A stretch of 16,171 nt of DNA, taken from positions 1 to 16,171 of the forward strand of contig JACMIV010000213.1 in NCBI GenBank assembly GCA_014380965.1, written 5' to 3'. The first letter of the stretch is position 1, and each line of letters starts with the position of its first letter. The stretch is from Rhizobiaceae bacterium. GTDB lineage: Bacteria > Pseudomonadota > Alphaproteobacteria > Rhizobiales > Rhizobiaceae. Positions 6,754-14,102 of the stretch are shown here, in pieces. Below the pieces are notes generated by a model. It searched no databases and had not been told where the DNA came from. It worked only from the letters and a program-made list of their open reading frames with translations. The position numbers and the translations under genes are program-made.

Positions 6754-7071
6754 TCAGGAGCGGGACACGGAGGACGGCGGTGGCGGGGAGAGTGTGCAGC
6801 ACTCGGCGACGAGGAAATCGACGAGGCCCTGCATCGCCTCGTAGTCGGCGCGGCAGATCAACGTCGTCGTCTGCCGCTCCTGCGTCACAAGACCTTCGCT
6901 CATCAAACGGTGAAGGTGATGGGAGAGGGTCGAGGCGGGCAGACCGAGTTCGTCCTGGAGCCGCCCGACCGCCATGCCGGCACCCCCGGCGCGAACCAGC
7001 ATGCGGAAGATGCGCAGCCGCGTGGAGTTTCCAAGCGAGTCGAGGCGACGCGAGGCTGTTTCGATATTCAT
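6754..7071 (-). CDS. arsR: ArsR/SmtB family repressor (copy 2)
   Basis: This is a 105-residue winged-helix regulator. It starts MNIETASRRLDSLGNSTRLR, with the helix-turn-helix at about 34-60 (VGRLQDELGLPASTLSHHLHRLMSEG) and a wing RQTTTLICRADY. It lacks the CVCDL motif. A vicinal pair Cys91-Cys92 (AECCTL) stands at the end of the last helix, as in arsR1, with Cys73 in the wing; the pair suggests arsenite sensing through a C-terminal site. The tail PPPPSSVSRS is short and disordered. No Shine-Dalgarno precedes the ATG and the putative -10 ends 6 nt upstream, so the transcript may be leaderless. It lies 107 bp behind phoB and 73 bp ahead of the MFS gene, which it probably controls together with itself. 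Confidence 0.9.
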   Translation of the reverse strand: MNIETASRRLDSLGNSTRLRIFRMLVRAGGAGMAVGRLQDELGLPASTLSHHLHRLMSEGLVTQERQTTTLICRADYEAMQGLVDFLVAECCTLSPPPPSSVSRS

Positions 7072-7106
7072 GGAAATAAGGTATCGGGCACAGGCCGGCG
7101 AGGCAA
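7059..7106 (-). promoter_or_regulatory. Candidate arsR2 promoter with operator over the start codon
   Basis: TTGCCT (7106-7101) and TACCTT (7083-7078) are 17 bp apart on the minus strand, with transcription predicted at or next to the ATG at 7071. A TTTC-N10-GAAA dyad at plus-strand 7059-7076 covers the start codon and would place a repressor across the start site. Confidence 0.45.
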
Positions 7107-7169
7107 GGCTCCCCCGAGCCTATTGAACGCCTCGCCGCTTCCCCGAGCCCGCGAAAAGCAACGGGCCTC
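7106..7169 (-). terminator. Two hairpins after phoB
   Basis: On the minus strand, downstream of the phoB stop, GAGGCCCG pairs with CGGGCTC (7169-7145, one bulged base, 10-nt loop). About 25 bp further, AGGCTC-GGGG-GAGCCT (7121-7106) forms a 6-bp stem followed by TGCCT. Neither has a real U-run, so termination may be incomplete and read-through into arsR2 is possible. Confidence 0.4.
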
Positions 7170-7178
7170 AGCCGGCCG

Positions 7179-7955
7179 TCAGGATCCCGTGACTTCGCCG
7201 ACTTCCCCGCCGGGCATGAGCTTGGTCTCTTCGCTCACGTTTCGCTGCAGCGTCGGCACGACGGCGGCGAAGTGCTCGTCGAAGGAGTAGCCGGCGCCGC
7301 GGACGGTGCGGATCGGGTCGCGCTGCCGACCGCGGTTGATCGCCTTTCGCAGGCGGCCGACATGGACGTCGACCGTGCGCTCGTCGACATAGATGTCGCG
7401 GCCCCAGACGCCGTCGAGAAGCTGCTCCCGCGAGAAGACGCGGCCCGGCTGGAGCATGAAGAACTGCAGCAGCTTGAACTCGGTCGGCCCGAGCTTCAAC
7501 TCGCGACCGGCGCGATAGGCGCGGTGGTTCGCACGGTCGAGCTTGATGTCGCCGGCCGACAGGAGATTCGAGATCTTCTGGGGATGCGCGCGCCACAACA
7601 GGCTGCGGACGCGGGCGAGAAGTTCGAGCATCGAGAAGGGCTTCACGAGATAGTCGTCAGCCCCGGTCGTCAGCCCCTGGATCTTCTGCTTCTCCTCGCC
7701 GCGGGCGGTCAGCATGATGATCGGCAAGCGCTCGGTCTCGGGGCGGGCGCGCATGCGGCGGCAGATCTCCACCCCCGAGAGGCCGGGCAGCATCCAGTCG
7801 AGGATGAGGAGATCGGGCACGTCCTCCTTGAGGCGCAGGTCCGCCTCGTCGCCGCTGGCGATCACCTCTACCTGATACCCCTCCGCCTCCAGATTATAGC
7901 GCAGGAGAACGCCGAGGGCTTCTTCGTCCTCGACGACCACGATCCGGGCGTTCAT
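7179..7955 (-). CDS. phoB: Phosphate regulon response regulator PhoB
   Basis: PhoB is the OmpR-type response regulator that activates the Pho regulon under phosphate limitation. The receiver domain (1-120) carries the acidic pocket (VVVEDEEA), phosphoacceptor Asp53 (LILDWMLPG), Thr83 and Lys105 (DDYLVKPFS). A winged-helix DNA-binding domain follows (about 130-226) with LGPTEFKLLQFF, the recognition helix ERTVDVHVGRLRKAI, and the wing RTVRGAGYSF. PhoB proteins usually end just after this wing, at about 227-230 residues. Here about 30 further residues (229-258, Val/Glu/Gly-rich, ending VGEVTGS) extend the tail. A GGAAGGG ribosome binding site lies in the phoU 3' end, 6 bp upstream. It is the last gene of the pst operon. 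Confidence 0.94.
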   Translation of the reverse strand: MNARIVVVEDEEALGVLLRYNLEAEGYQVEVIASGDEADLRLKEDVPDLLILDWMLPGLSGVEICRRMRARPETERLPIIMLTARGEEKQKIQGLTTGADDYLVKPFSMLELLARVRSLLWRAHPQKISNLLSAGDIKLDRANHRAYRAGRELKLGPTEFKLLQFFMLQPGRVFSREQLLDGVWGRDIYVDERTVDVHVGRLRKAINRGRQRDPIRTVRGAGYSFDEHFAAVVPTLQRNVSEETKLMPGGEVGEVTGS

Positions 7956-7961
7956 TGTCGC

Positions 7962-8705
7962 TTACCCTTCCAGACCGGACACCGCGCGGCCCCCGTTCGG
8001 GGCAGGCGTCGTCATCGACGGCGTCATGTCGCTCTTCGGACGGTCGATGTCGAGCTGGTCGCCGGTCTTGATGTAGTAGATCGTCTCGGCGATGTTCGTC
8101 GCGTGGTCGCCGATCCGCTCGATGTTCTTGGCACTGAAAAGAAGATGCGTGCAGGCCGTGATGTTGCGCGGGTCTTCCATCATGTAGGTGAGCAGCTCGC
8201 GGAAGATCGACGTGTACATCGCGTCGATCTCCGAGTCGCCCTCGCGGATTTCCGCGGCGCGCTCGTGATCGCGCGCGGCATAGGCGTCGAGAGCGGTCTT
8301 CAGCTGCTCCAGGGCGAGTTCCGAGAGATGCTCGATGCCGCGCACGAGCTTGATCGGCTGCTGGTGATCCTGGACGGCGATGACGCGCTTGGCGATGTTC
8401 TTGCCGAGATCACCGATGCGCTCGAGATCGTTGGAGATGCGGATGGCGCCGACGATCTCGCGGAGGTCCTGCGCCATCGGCTGGCGCTTGGCGATGGTCA
8501 TGACCGCAGCCTCGTCGAGCTCGCGCTGGGCAGCATCGAGGAGAACGTCGTCGGCGACGACGGACTGCGCAAGACCCCAGTCGCCGCGCATGAGGGCGGC
8601 GACGGAGCGCTCGACCATCCGCTCGGCCTGACCGCCCATCTCCGAAATACGCCGGACGATGAACTTCAGCTCGTCGTCGTAGGATGTGACGATGTGCTCG
8701 TCCAT
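7962..8705 (-). CDS. phoU: Phosphate signalling protein PhoU
   Basis: PhoU links the Pst transporter to the PhoR/PhoB system and restrains Pho signalling when phosphate is plentiful. The 247-residue protein shows the two three-helix repeats of the family, each with its metal-binding signature: ERIGD at 95-99 followed by KNIAKR, and ERIGD at 196-200 followed by TNIAE. The start at 8705 (MDEHIVTSYDDELKFI) was chosen over 8843 because AAGGAGAA lies 7-8 nt upstream and the family begins there. The C-terminal 25 residues (about 220-247) are a Pro/Ser/Thr-rich tail beyond the second repeat. It follows pstB by 195 bp, the widest gap within the operon, in which I see no gene and no convincing promoter. 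Confidence 0.94.
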   Translation of the reverse strand: MDEHIVTSYDDELKFIVRRISEMGGQAERMVERSVAALMRGDWGLAQSVVADDVLLDAAQRELDEAAVMTIAKRQPMAQDLREIVGAIRISNDLERIGDLGKNIAKRVIAVQDHQQPIKLVRGIEHLSELALEQLKTALDAYAARDHERAAEIREGDSEIDAMYTSIFRELLTYMMEDPRNITACTHLLFSAKNIERIGDHATNIAETIYYIKTGDQLDIDRPKSDMTPSMTTPAPNGGRAVSGLEG

Positions 8706-8900
8706 GGCTCTTCTCCTTGTTCCCTGGCCGCGAGACGCTCGTCCCGACGAACCCGGCAGGGGATCATCGCAAGGGAAAAGCTCTTCGCGTGTCTCGATAC
8801 GATGCAAGGCTCTCGATTCACGCCGGCGCCCACCCGTCTTCACGGGAAAGGATCGCCGTACGCGGCTCCAGACACCGTTTTGCGTCGGACTGCGCCTCGA

Positions 8901-9713
8901 TCAGCCGAAGCGTCCGGTGATGTAGTCCTGCGTACGCTTGTCGTCGGGGTTCTGGAACATCTTCTCCGTCGGTCCGACTTCGGCGATGTTGCCGAGGTGG
9001 AACATCGCGGTCATCTGGCTCACGCGGGCGGCCTGCTGCATCGAGTGCGTGACGATGACGATGGTGAAGTTCTGCTTCAACTCGTCGATCAGTTCCTCGA
9101 CCTTCGCTGTTGCGATCGGATCGAGCGCCGAGCAAGGCTCGTCCATCAGGATCACCTCGGGCGACACCGCGATCGCGCGGGCGATGCAAAGGCGCTGCTG
9201 CTGCCCGCCGGAAAGACCCGTACCGGCCTCGTCCAGACGGTCCTTGACCTCCTCATAAAGACCGGCACGGCGAAGGCTCGTGACCACGATCTCTTCGAGA
9301 TCGGTCTTCGACTTGGCGAGACCGTGAATGCGCGGGCCATAGGAGACGTTTTCGAAGATCGACTTCGGGAACGGGTTTGGCTTTTGGAAGACCATGCCGA
9401 CTCGGGCGCGCAGCTCGACGACGTCGATGTCGGGGTTGTAGATGTCCTCTCCATCGAGCGTGATCTTACCGCCCACCTTCGCCGAATCGACCGTGTCGTT
9501 CATCCGGTTGAGGCAGCGCAGGAAGGTGGACTTGCCGCAGCCCGAGGGCCCGATGAGCGCCGTGACCTGCTTTTCCTGTACGTCGAGGCTGACGCCGTGC
9601 AGCGCCTGCTTCGTGCCATAATGCACGGTGACGTTCTCGCCCTTCATCTTGATCGCACGGGTGGCAGGCACGGCAGGGCCCTTGCTCAGCGTCGCTTGAA
9701 TGTTTTCCATCAT
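8901..9713 (-). CDS. pstB: Phosphate ABC transporter ATP-binding protein PstB
   Basis: PstB hydrolyses ATP to drive phosphate import through PstC-PstA. The 270-residue protein has a complete ABC cassette: Walker A GPSGCGKS at 55-62, Q-loop VFQKPNPFP at 108-116 (the NPFP is typical of PstB), signature LSGGQQQR at 167-174, Walker B VILMDEP at 187-193, and the H-loop His223 (VTHSMQQA). The C-terminus [10 protein letters not shown] matches PstB. Two tandem ATGs at 9713 and 9710 could serve as start and no strong Shine-Dalgarno separates them. An extra N-terminus of about 20 residues precedes the first strand. It begins 14 bp after pstA. Confidence 0.97.
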   Translation of the reverse strand: MMENIQATLSKGPAVPATRAIKMKGENVTVHYGTKQALHGVSLDVQEKQVTALIGPSGCGKSTFLRCLNRMNDTVDSAKVGGKITLDGEDIYNPDIDVVELRARVGMVFQKPNPFPKSIFENVSYGPRIHGLAKSKTDLEEIVVTSLRRAGLYEEVKDRLDEAGTGLSGGQQQRLCIARAIAVSPEVILMDEPCSALDPIATAKVEELIDELKQNFTIVIVTHSMQQAARVSQMTAMFHLGNIAEVGPTEKMFQNPDDKRTQDYITGRFG

Positions 9714-9727
9714 TTTTGGCCCACCGG

Positions 9728-11050
9728 TTACCAGCGCCGCTCGAAGCGGCGGCGAAGAAGGATGGCCGACAGATTCATGACGGCCAGGAAAAGGAGAAGC
9801 ACGATGATCGCGCCCGAGGTGCGTTCGACGAAAGCACGGTCCGCCTCGATCGACCAGCGGTAGATCTGGACCGGAAGGGCGCTCGACGCGTCGAGCGGAT
9901 TCGACGGCGCATCCGCCACGAAGGCCTTCATGCCGATGAGAAGCAGCGGTGCCGTTTCGCCGAGGGCATGGGCGAGACCGATGATCGTGCCGGTGAGAAC
10001 GCCGGGAGCGGCCAGAGGCAGAACGTGGTGGAACACCATCTGCATCTTCGAGGCACCGAGGCCGAGAGCCGCCGCGCGGATCGAGGGCGGCACCGCTTTC
10101 AGCGCCGCGCGGGTCGCGATGATGATGGTCGGCAGCGTCATCAGCGTCAGCACAAGACCGCCGACCAGAGAGGCCGAACGCGGCATGCCGAGGTAGCCGA
10201 TGAAGACGGCGAGTCCCAGAATGCCGTAGACGATCGACGGAACGGCGGCGAGGTTGTTGATGTTTACCTCGATGAGGTCGGTCAGCCTATTCTTCGGCGC
10301 GAATTCCTCGAGGTAGATCGAGGCCGCGACGCCGATCGGCAGTGCGAGCACGAGGACGATCATCATCATGAAGAAGGAGCCGACGATCGCAGCGCCGACG
10401 CCTGCCGTCTCCGCCCGGCTCGACGCGCCAGAGGTGAACAGGCCGGAGTTGAAATGCTGCTCCATCATGCCATTGCCCTGGAGCGTCCTGATCCAGGCGA
10501 GCTGATCGTTCTTGATCGGACGGCGACTTTCGTCGATCGAAACGTCGAATTGGCCTTTCACCACGCTGTCGACCGCGCCCGAGGCGTAGACCCAGACAGG
10601 CCGCGTCTGCCCGAGCAGGCTGAGGTCCGCCGCGACCATTCGGCTGAGTTGGATGGCGGCGCCGTCGGACAACAGATCGGCCGCGCGACGCGAAGCCTGA
10701 CGGTCGTTCGGGTCTACGGCGAGCGTCTTCAAGAGAGCGTCGCGGGCAAGGCGCGCGTAGGGCGCCGGGCGAGCGACGTAGTTCGGGTTTTCGGCGCGTT
10801 GATTGTCGGGATCGATCACCTGCTCGTCGAAGGTCACGTCGAGCCGGATTTCCGTCTGCCAGAACGCAGTATAGCCCTGGCTGATGATGCTGCCGAGCAG
10901 CAGGCAGAGGAATATGATGCCGACGGAGATCGCGAGGATGCCGTACGTCTTGAATCGGGCTTCGGCAGCGTAGCGCTCCTTCAGACCAATATCCCGTCGC
11001 TTCACGGCCTGACTGGGCGCCCTTGCGCCGTCGATGGTCGCGTCGGTCAT
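9728..11050 (-). CDS. pstA: Phosphate ABC transporter permease PstA, long form with N-terminal DUF3333-like domain
   Basis: PstA is one of the two membrane subunits of the phosphate importer. At 440 residues it is far longer than E. coli PstA (about 296). The permease domain occupies about 215-435, with the cytoplasmic EAA loop at about 327-354 ([18 protein letters not shown]) and [14 protein letters not shown] at 360-373. The added N-terminus has a first membrane helix at about 35-57 and then a soluble, probably periplasmic region (about 60-210) matching the DUF3333 extension I associate with alphaproteobacterial PstA. The start overlaps the pstC stop by 4 bp (ATGA), with GGGAG 8 nt upstream. 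Confidence 0.95.
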   Translation of the reverse strand: MTDATIDGARAPSQAVKRRDIGLKERYAAEARFKTYGILAISVGIIFLCLLLGSIISQGYTAFWQTEIRLDVTFDEQVIDPDNQRAENPNYVARPAPYARLARDALLKTLAVDPNDRQASRRAADLLSDGAAIQLSRMVAADLSLLGQTRPVWVYASGAVDSVVKGQFDVSIDESRRPIKNDQLAWIRTLQGNGMMEQHFNSGLFTSGASSRAETAGVGAAIVGSFFMMMIVLVLALPIGVAASIYLEEFAPKNRLTDLIEVNINNLAAVPSIVYGILGLAVFIGYLGMPRSASLVGGLVLTLMTLPTIIIATRAALKAVPPSIRAAALGLGASKMQMVFHHVLPLAAPGVLTGTIIGLAHALGETAPLLLIGMKAFVADAPSNPLDASSALPVQIYRWSIEADRAFVERTSGAIIVLLLFLAVMNLSAILLRRRFERRW

Positions 11051-12510
11051 TCGTACTGCTCCCGATACTTACGGACGATGTAGAGGGCAAAGATGTTGAG
11101 GCAGAGCGTGATCACGAAGAGCGTGATGCCGAGCGCGAAGGCGACCAGCGTCTGAGGCGAGTTGAACTCGAGATCGCCGGTGAGCTGGTTGACGATCTTG
11201 ACCGTGACGGTCGTCATCGCCTCGAAAGGATTGGCGGTGAGGTTCGGGGCAACGCCGGCCGCCAGCACCACGATCATCGTCTCGCCGATGGCGCGGGATG
11301 CCGTGAGAAGACAGGCGCTGACGATGCCGGGGAGCGCCGCGGGCAGAATGACCCGCTTGATCGTCTCGGACCGCGTCGCGCCCAGTCCCAGCGATCCGTC
11401 GCGCAGGGAGCCCGGGACGGCGGTGATGATGTCGTCGGAAAGCGAGGAGACGAACGGAATGAGCATGATACCCATCACGAGACCTGCCGTCAGCACGCTC
11501 TGAGCCTGGATAAAGCTCGCATATTCGCCGGTCAGGATCCCGCTGATCTGCGCCGAGAGATCGCGAAGGAACGGGCCGACGGTGACGAGGGCGAAGAAGC
11601 CGTAGACGATCGTCGGGATTCCGGCGAGCACTTCGAGCAGAGGCTTGACCACAGAGCGCACGCCGTAGCTCGCATATTCCGCCATATAGACTGCCGCGAA
11701 GAGCCCGATCGGCACTGCGACGACCAGCGCCACAGCGGCGATATAAAGCGTGCCGGCGAGAAGCGGGATCAGGCCGAACTGGCTGTTCGCATCGTTGCCG
11801 AATCCAGGGTCCCATGTCAGGCCGAAGAAGAATTCGCTCGCCGGAACGCGGCCGAAGAAGTCGCTCGCCTCGAAGAGCATCGAAAACACGATCCCGACCG
11901 TCGTCAGGATGGCGATCGACGACGCGGCGATCAGCATCGACTTGATGACGCCCTCGACCTGATTGCGCGCCCTCAGCCGTACGGCGATCCGGCTGAGCGC
12001 GTAGAACACGCCCGCCAGGGACAGGAGGATCACCCCGGCGGCCGTGCCGAAACGCCAGAGGTCCTCCTGACGGTTCTGCTCGATAGCGAGAGAGACCATG
12101 TAATCTTCGGTGGAGGAGGCGACTGCGATGCCCCGGCGCTCAAGAAGCGGTCGGAGCTGGTCGACCGGCATCGTCTGAGCCTGTTCCTGCTCCTCGGGCG
12201 GAAGGAGCCGAAGCCCGTCCCCGATGGAGCTGACGAGCTCGTAGGCCAATGCGGGGGAAATGCTGCCCTGAACCGGTATGTCGTCCGACACGTTGTTTGC
12301 GATCACCGCAGGAGCGACGGACAGCGCAAGCGCGAGAAGCGCGAGAGCCGGCAGGACGGCCCAGATGAAAACATAGGCACCGTGATAGCTGGCGCGCGAA
12401 TGCATTTTCTGCGCTGGACTCACTGTCAGTCGATTGGCTCGGGTGAAACCCACGCCATAGCCGATCGCGCCGATGATGAGGACGATCGCGATGATCAAGG
12501 AAATCGACAC
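11047..12510 (-). CDS. pstC: Phosphate ABC transporter permease PstC (GTG start)
   Basis: PstC is the partner permease to PstA. With a GTG start at 12510 it has 487 residues. The layout is a first membrane helix (about 4-21, SLIIAIVLIIGAIGYGVG), a second (about 46-71), a periplasmic loop (72-150), two further helices (154-173 and 191-213), and the ABC permease domain (250-476) with an EAA loop around 375-395 (GLGATRSETIKRVILPA). The GTG was chosen because GGAAAGG lies just upstream and the first helix starts directly after it. An ATG at 12552 is possible, and the ATG at 12597 lies inside the loop of the pstS-pstC hairpin and is unlikely. It overlaps pstA by 4 bp. The long N-terminus is typical of the alphaproteobacterial long PstC. 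Confidence 0.92.
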   Translation of the reverse strand: MSISLIIAIVLIIGAIGYGVGFTRANRLTVSPAQKMHSRASYHGAYVFIWAVLPALALLALALSVAPAVIANNVSDDIPVQGSISPALAYELVSSIGDGLRLLPPEEQEQAQTMPVDQLRPLLERRGIAVASSTEDYMVSLAIEQNRQEDLWRFGTAAGVILLSLAGVFYALSRIAVRLRARNQVEGVIKSMLIAASSIAILTTVGIVFSMLFEASDFFGRVPASEFFFGLTWDPGFGNDANSQFGLIPLLAGTLYIAAVALVVAVPIGLFAAVYMAEYASYGVRSVVKPLLEVLAGIPTIVYGFFALVTVGPFLRDLSAQISGILTGEYASFIQAQSVLTAGLVMGIMLIPFVSSLSDDIITAVPGSLRDGSLGLGATRSETIKRVILPAALPGIVSACLLTASRAIGETMIVVLAAGVAPNLTANPFEAMTTVTVKIVNQLTGDLEFNSPQTLVAFALGITLFVITLCLNIFALYIVRKYREQYE

Positions 12511-12582
12511 TTCTGACCTTTCCGAACCCGTTGCCGTACGACGCGGCTCCATTGCTGCAGCCGCGTCGGTCGCGGCGACACG

Positions 12583-12614
12583 AAACGGCGCCCGCATCGG
12601 AGCGGGCGCCGTTT
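12583..12614 (-). terminator. Strong hairpin between pstS and pstC
   Basis: A perfect 13-bp inverted repeat, AAACGGCGCCCGC and GCGGGCGCCGTTT, encloses a 6-nt loop 13 bp beyond the pstS stop. On the minus strand it ends in GTTTCGTG, so it could terminate part of the transcripts or protect the pstS mRNA 3' end. Either would make pstS more abundant than the membrane components. Confidence 0.8.
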
Positions 12615-12626
12615 GCTCAGTGTTGA

Positions 12627-13667
12627 TTACATGGTCTTCCCGGCGTCGAAATCGGTCCGGAAAGCTTCGCGCTCGGCATCCGGAGCCGGGACGAGGCCGT
12701 ACTCGGCCAGCGGGCCTTCGGTGCCGATCATGTCTTCCGAAAGGAAGAAGTCGACATATTCCTTGAGGCCGGGGACGACGCCGATATGCGCCTTCTTCAC
12801 GTAGAAGTAGAGCGGACGCGAAACCGGATATTCGCCCGAAGAGATCGTCTCGACCGAGGGAACGATGTCGCTGACGGTCGCGACCTTCAGCTTGTCCTGG
12901 TTCTGCTCGTAGAAGGAGAGACCGAAGATGCCGACGCCCTGCTTGTTGGAGTCGATGCGCGCGAGCGTCTCGTTGTAATCGCCGTCGATGTCGACGACGG
13001 TGCCGTCCTTACGGACTGCGGCGCACTGCTTGGCGGTCGCGTCCTTGTCCATGCCCGAGGCCATGTAGGCTTCCTCGGCGCCGCTCGCCTTGCAGCCGGC
13101 GAGGAGGAGCTTCTCTGTGAAGACCTCGCGCGTGCCATGCTTCTCGCCCGGGATGAATGCAGCGATCGGCCAGCTCGGGAGCGAAGCGTCGACGTCGGCC
13201 CAAGTCTTGAAGGCGTTGTCGACGACCTTGCCCTCGACGACCGTCTTGGCGGCGAGAGCCTTGAAGACGAGGTCGGGCGTCAGCTTCCAGTCCGGGCCGG
13301 CCGCGTCCGTGGCGAACACGATGCCGTCATAGCCGAACTTGACTTCTTGGACGTCGGTGACGCCGGCGGTCTTGCAGGTCTCCATTTCCGACTCGCGGAT
13401 CGGGCGGGACGAATTCGCGATGTCGATGGTATCCGGGCCGACGCCCGCGCAGAACTGCTTGAGACCGGCGCCCGAACCACCGGATTCCACGACCGGCGTC
13501 GGGAAATCGGAGCTGGCTTCGCTGAAGTTTTCGGAAACGATCTGAGCATAGGGAAGAACGGTCGAGGAGCCAGCGATCTGGATCGGGTCGGCGTTCTGGG
13601 CGCTCGCCGTGGCGGCGAAGGCGAAAGAGGCGCTGAGCGCGAGGCCAGCAATCGTGCGAATGGTCAC
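12627..13667 (-). CDS. pstS: Phosphate-binding periplasmic protein PstS (GTG start)
   Basis: PstS captures phosphate in the periplasm and hands it to PstC-PstA. The 346-residue precursor has a signal peptide with a hydrophobic core (IAGLALSASFAFAATASA) and likely cleavage after Ala23. Ligand-loop motifs follow: AGSSTVLPYA (about 32-41), ESGGSGAGLKQFC, and DIANSSRPI, then GVGIFGLSFYEQNQD and the SRPLYFYVKKAH strand. The start codon is GTG, with AAGGAGATC 7 nt upstream; no better start is near. It is the first gene of the operon and lies behind a Pho-box-like site. The protein resembles the PstS of alphaproteobacterial operons more than the E. coli protein. Confidence 0.95.
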   Translation of the reverse strand: MTIRTIAGLALSASFAFAATASAQNADPIQIAGSSTVLPYAQIVSENFSEASSDFPTPVVESGGSGAGLKQFCAGVGPDTIDIANSSRPIRESEMETCKTAGVTDVQEVKFGYDGIVFATDAAGPDWKLTPDLVFKALAAKTVVEGKVVDNAFKTWADVDASLPSWPIAAFIPGEKHGTREVFTEKLLLAGCKASGAEEAYMASGMDKDATAKQCAAVRKDGTVVDIDGDYNETLARIDSNKQGVGIFGLSFYEQNQDKLKVATVSDIVPSVETISSGEYPVSRPLYFYVKKAHIGVVPGLKEYVDFFLSEDMIGTEGPLAEYGLVPAPDAEREAFRTDFDAGKTM

Positions 13668-13745
13668 GGGTGATCTCCTTGAGGAGTTTCAAAGGGCGAA
13701 CCGGAAAAGCGCTCCATCCAATCGGACGGCCGCGGTTCGCCGAAA

Positions 13746-13779
13746 CCTCTACAAGTCGGGCATGAAGCTATTGTGACAG
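13746..13779 (-). promoter_or_regulatory. Candidate Pho box and promoter of the pst operon
   Basis: On the minus strand CTGTCAC (13779-13773), AATA, GCTTCAT (13768-13762) has the layout of a Pho box: two 7-bp repeats 4 bp apart. The first repeat is near-perfect, while the second matches the CTGTCAT consensus at only four positions. A possible -10 (TTGTAG or TAGAGG, 13754-13746) follows about 8-11 bp later, as expected when PhoB replaces the -35. The leader to the pstS GTG would be about 75 nt. Confidence 0.55.
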
Positions 13780-14102
13780 ATCATCGACGTTTCCGTGAAA
13801 TCATAAGTGCCTGAATTCGATGGCGGAATTTTGGAACGCAGGAAAGCTTGGTGTTATCCGAGTGGACAACGGAGAGGCATTTTGCAATCCATAAGGTCAG
13901 TGAATCCAGACGCTTATCTGCCGCATCCCAGGCTGTTCCAACGCGATTGCCGTTCGGTTGGCGGCGCCGGCGGCGCCTTTCCGGTTGAAAAGCGTGTCGG
14001 GATCGCGACCTGTCTCGCCAGCCGCGTGCGGACGCGATACAGCGGCCGGCGCGGGGCTTGTTGGCCCGCTTGGAGGCGGCTGCGGGCCGGGAGCTTGAGA
14101 CG
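13780..14102. other. Gene-free divergent interval between pstS and thyA
   Basis: No convincing gene is visible in this stretch of about 320 bp; the open frames are extensions of thyA shadow frames. A weak plus-strand promoter candidate for thyA is TTGGAA (13831-13836), 17 bp, TTATCC (13854-13859). A dyad GGCGCC-GGC-GGCGCC followed by TTT (13963-13980) has the form of a plus-strand hairpin, but no plus-strand gene lies just before it. It could act in the thyA leader. Confidence 0.4.

Noticed and set aside
8706..8843. A 46-codon N-terminal extension of PhoU.
   Set aside because: The internal ATG at 8705 has a strong Shine-Dalgarno and begins where the family begins; the extension is Arg-rich and non-conserved in appearance.
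7272..9863. An 863-codon plus-strand open frame opposite phoB, phoU and pstB.
   Set aside because: It is antisense to three certain genes, is rich in Asp, Arg, His and Leu, and has no recognisable domain. Long antisense frames are expected in GC-rich genomes with strong third-position bias.
9716..12516. Two long plus-strand open frames (455 and 497 codons) opposite pstA and pstC.
   Set aside because: Their composition (Arg/Asp/Glu/His-rich) is that of mirror frames of membrane proteins; both are shadows.
13963..13980. The GGCGCC dyad plus TTT as a terminator of an unknown plus-strand gene.
   Set aside because: No plausible plus-strand gene ends just upstream; kept only as a note in the intergenic entry.
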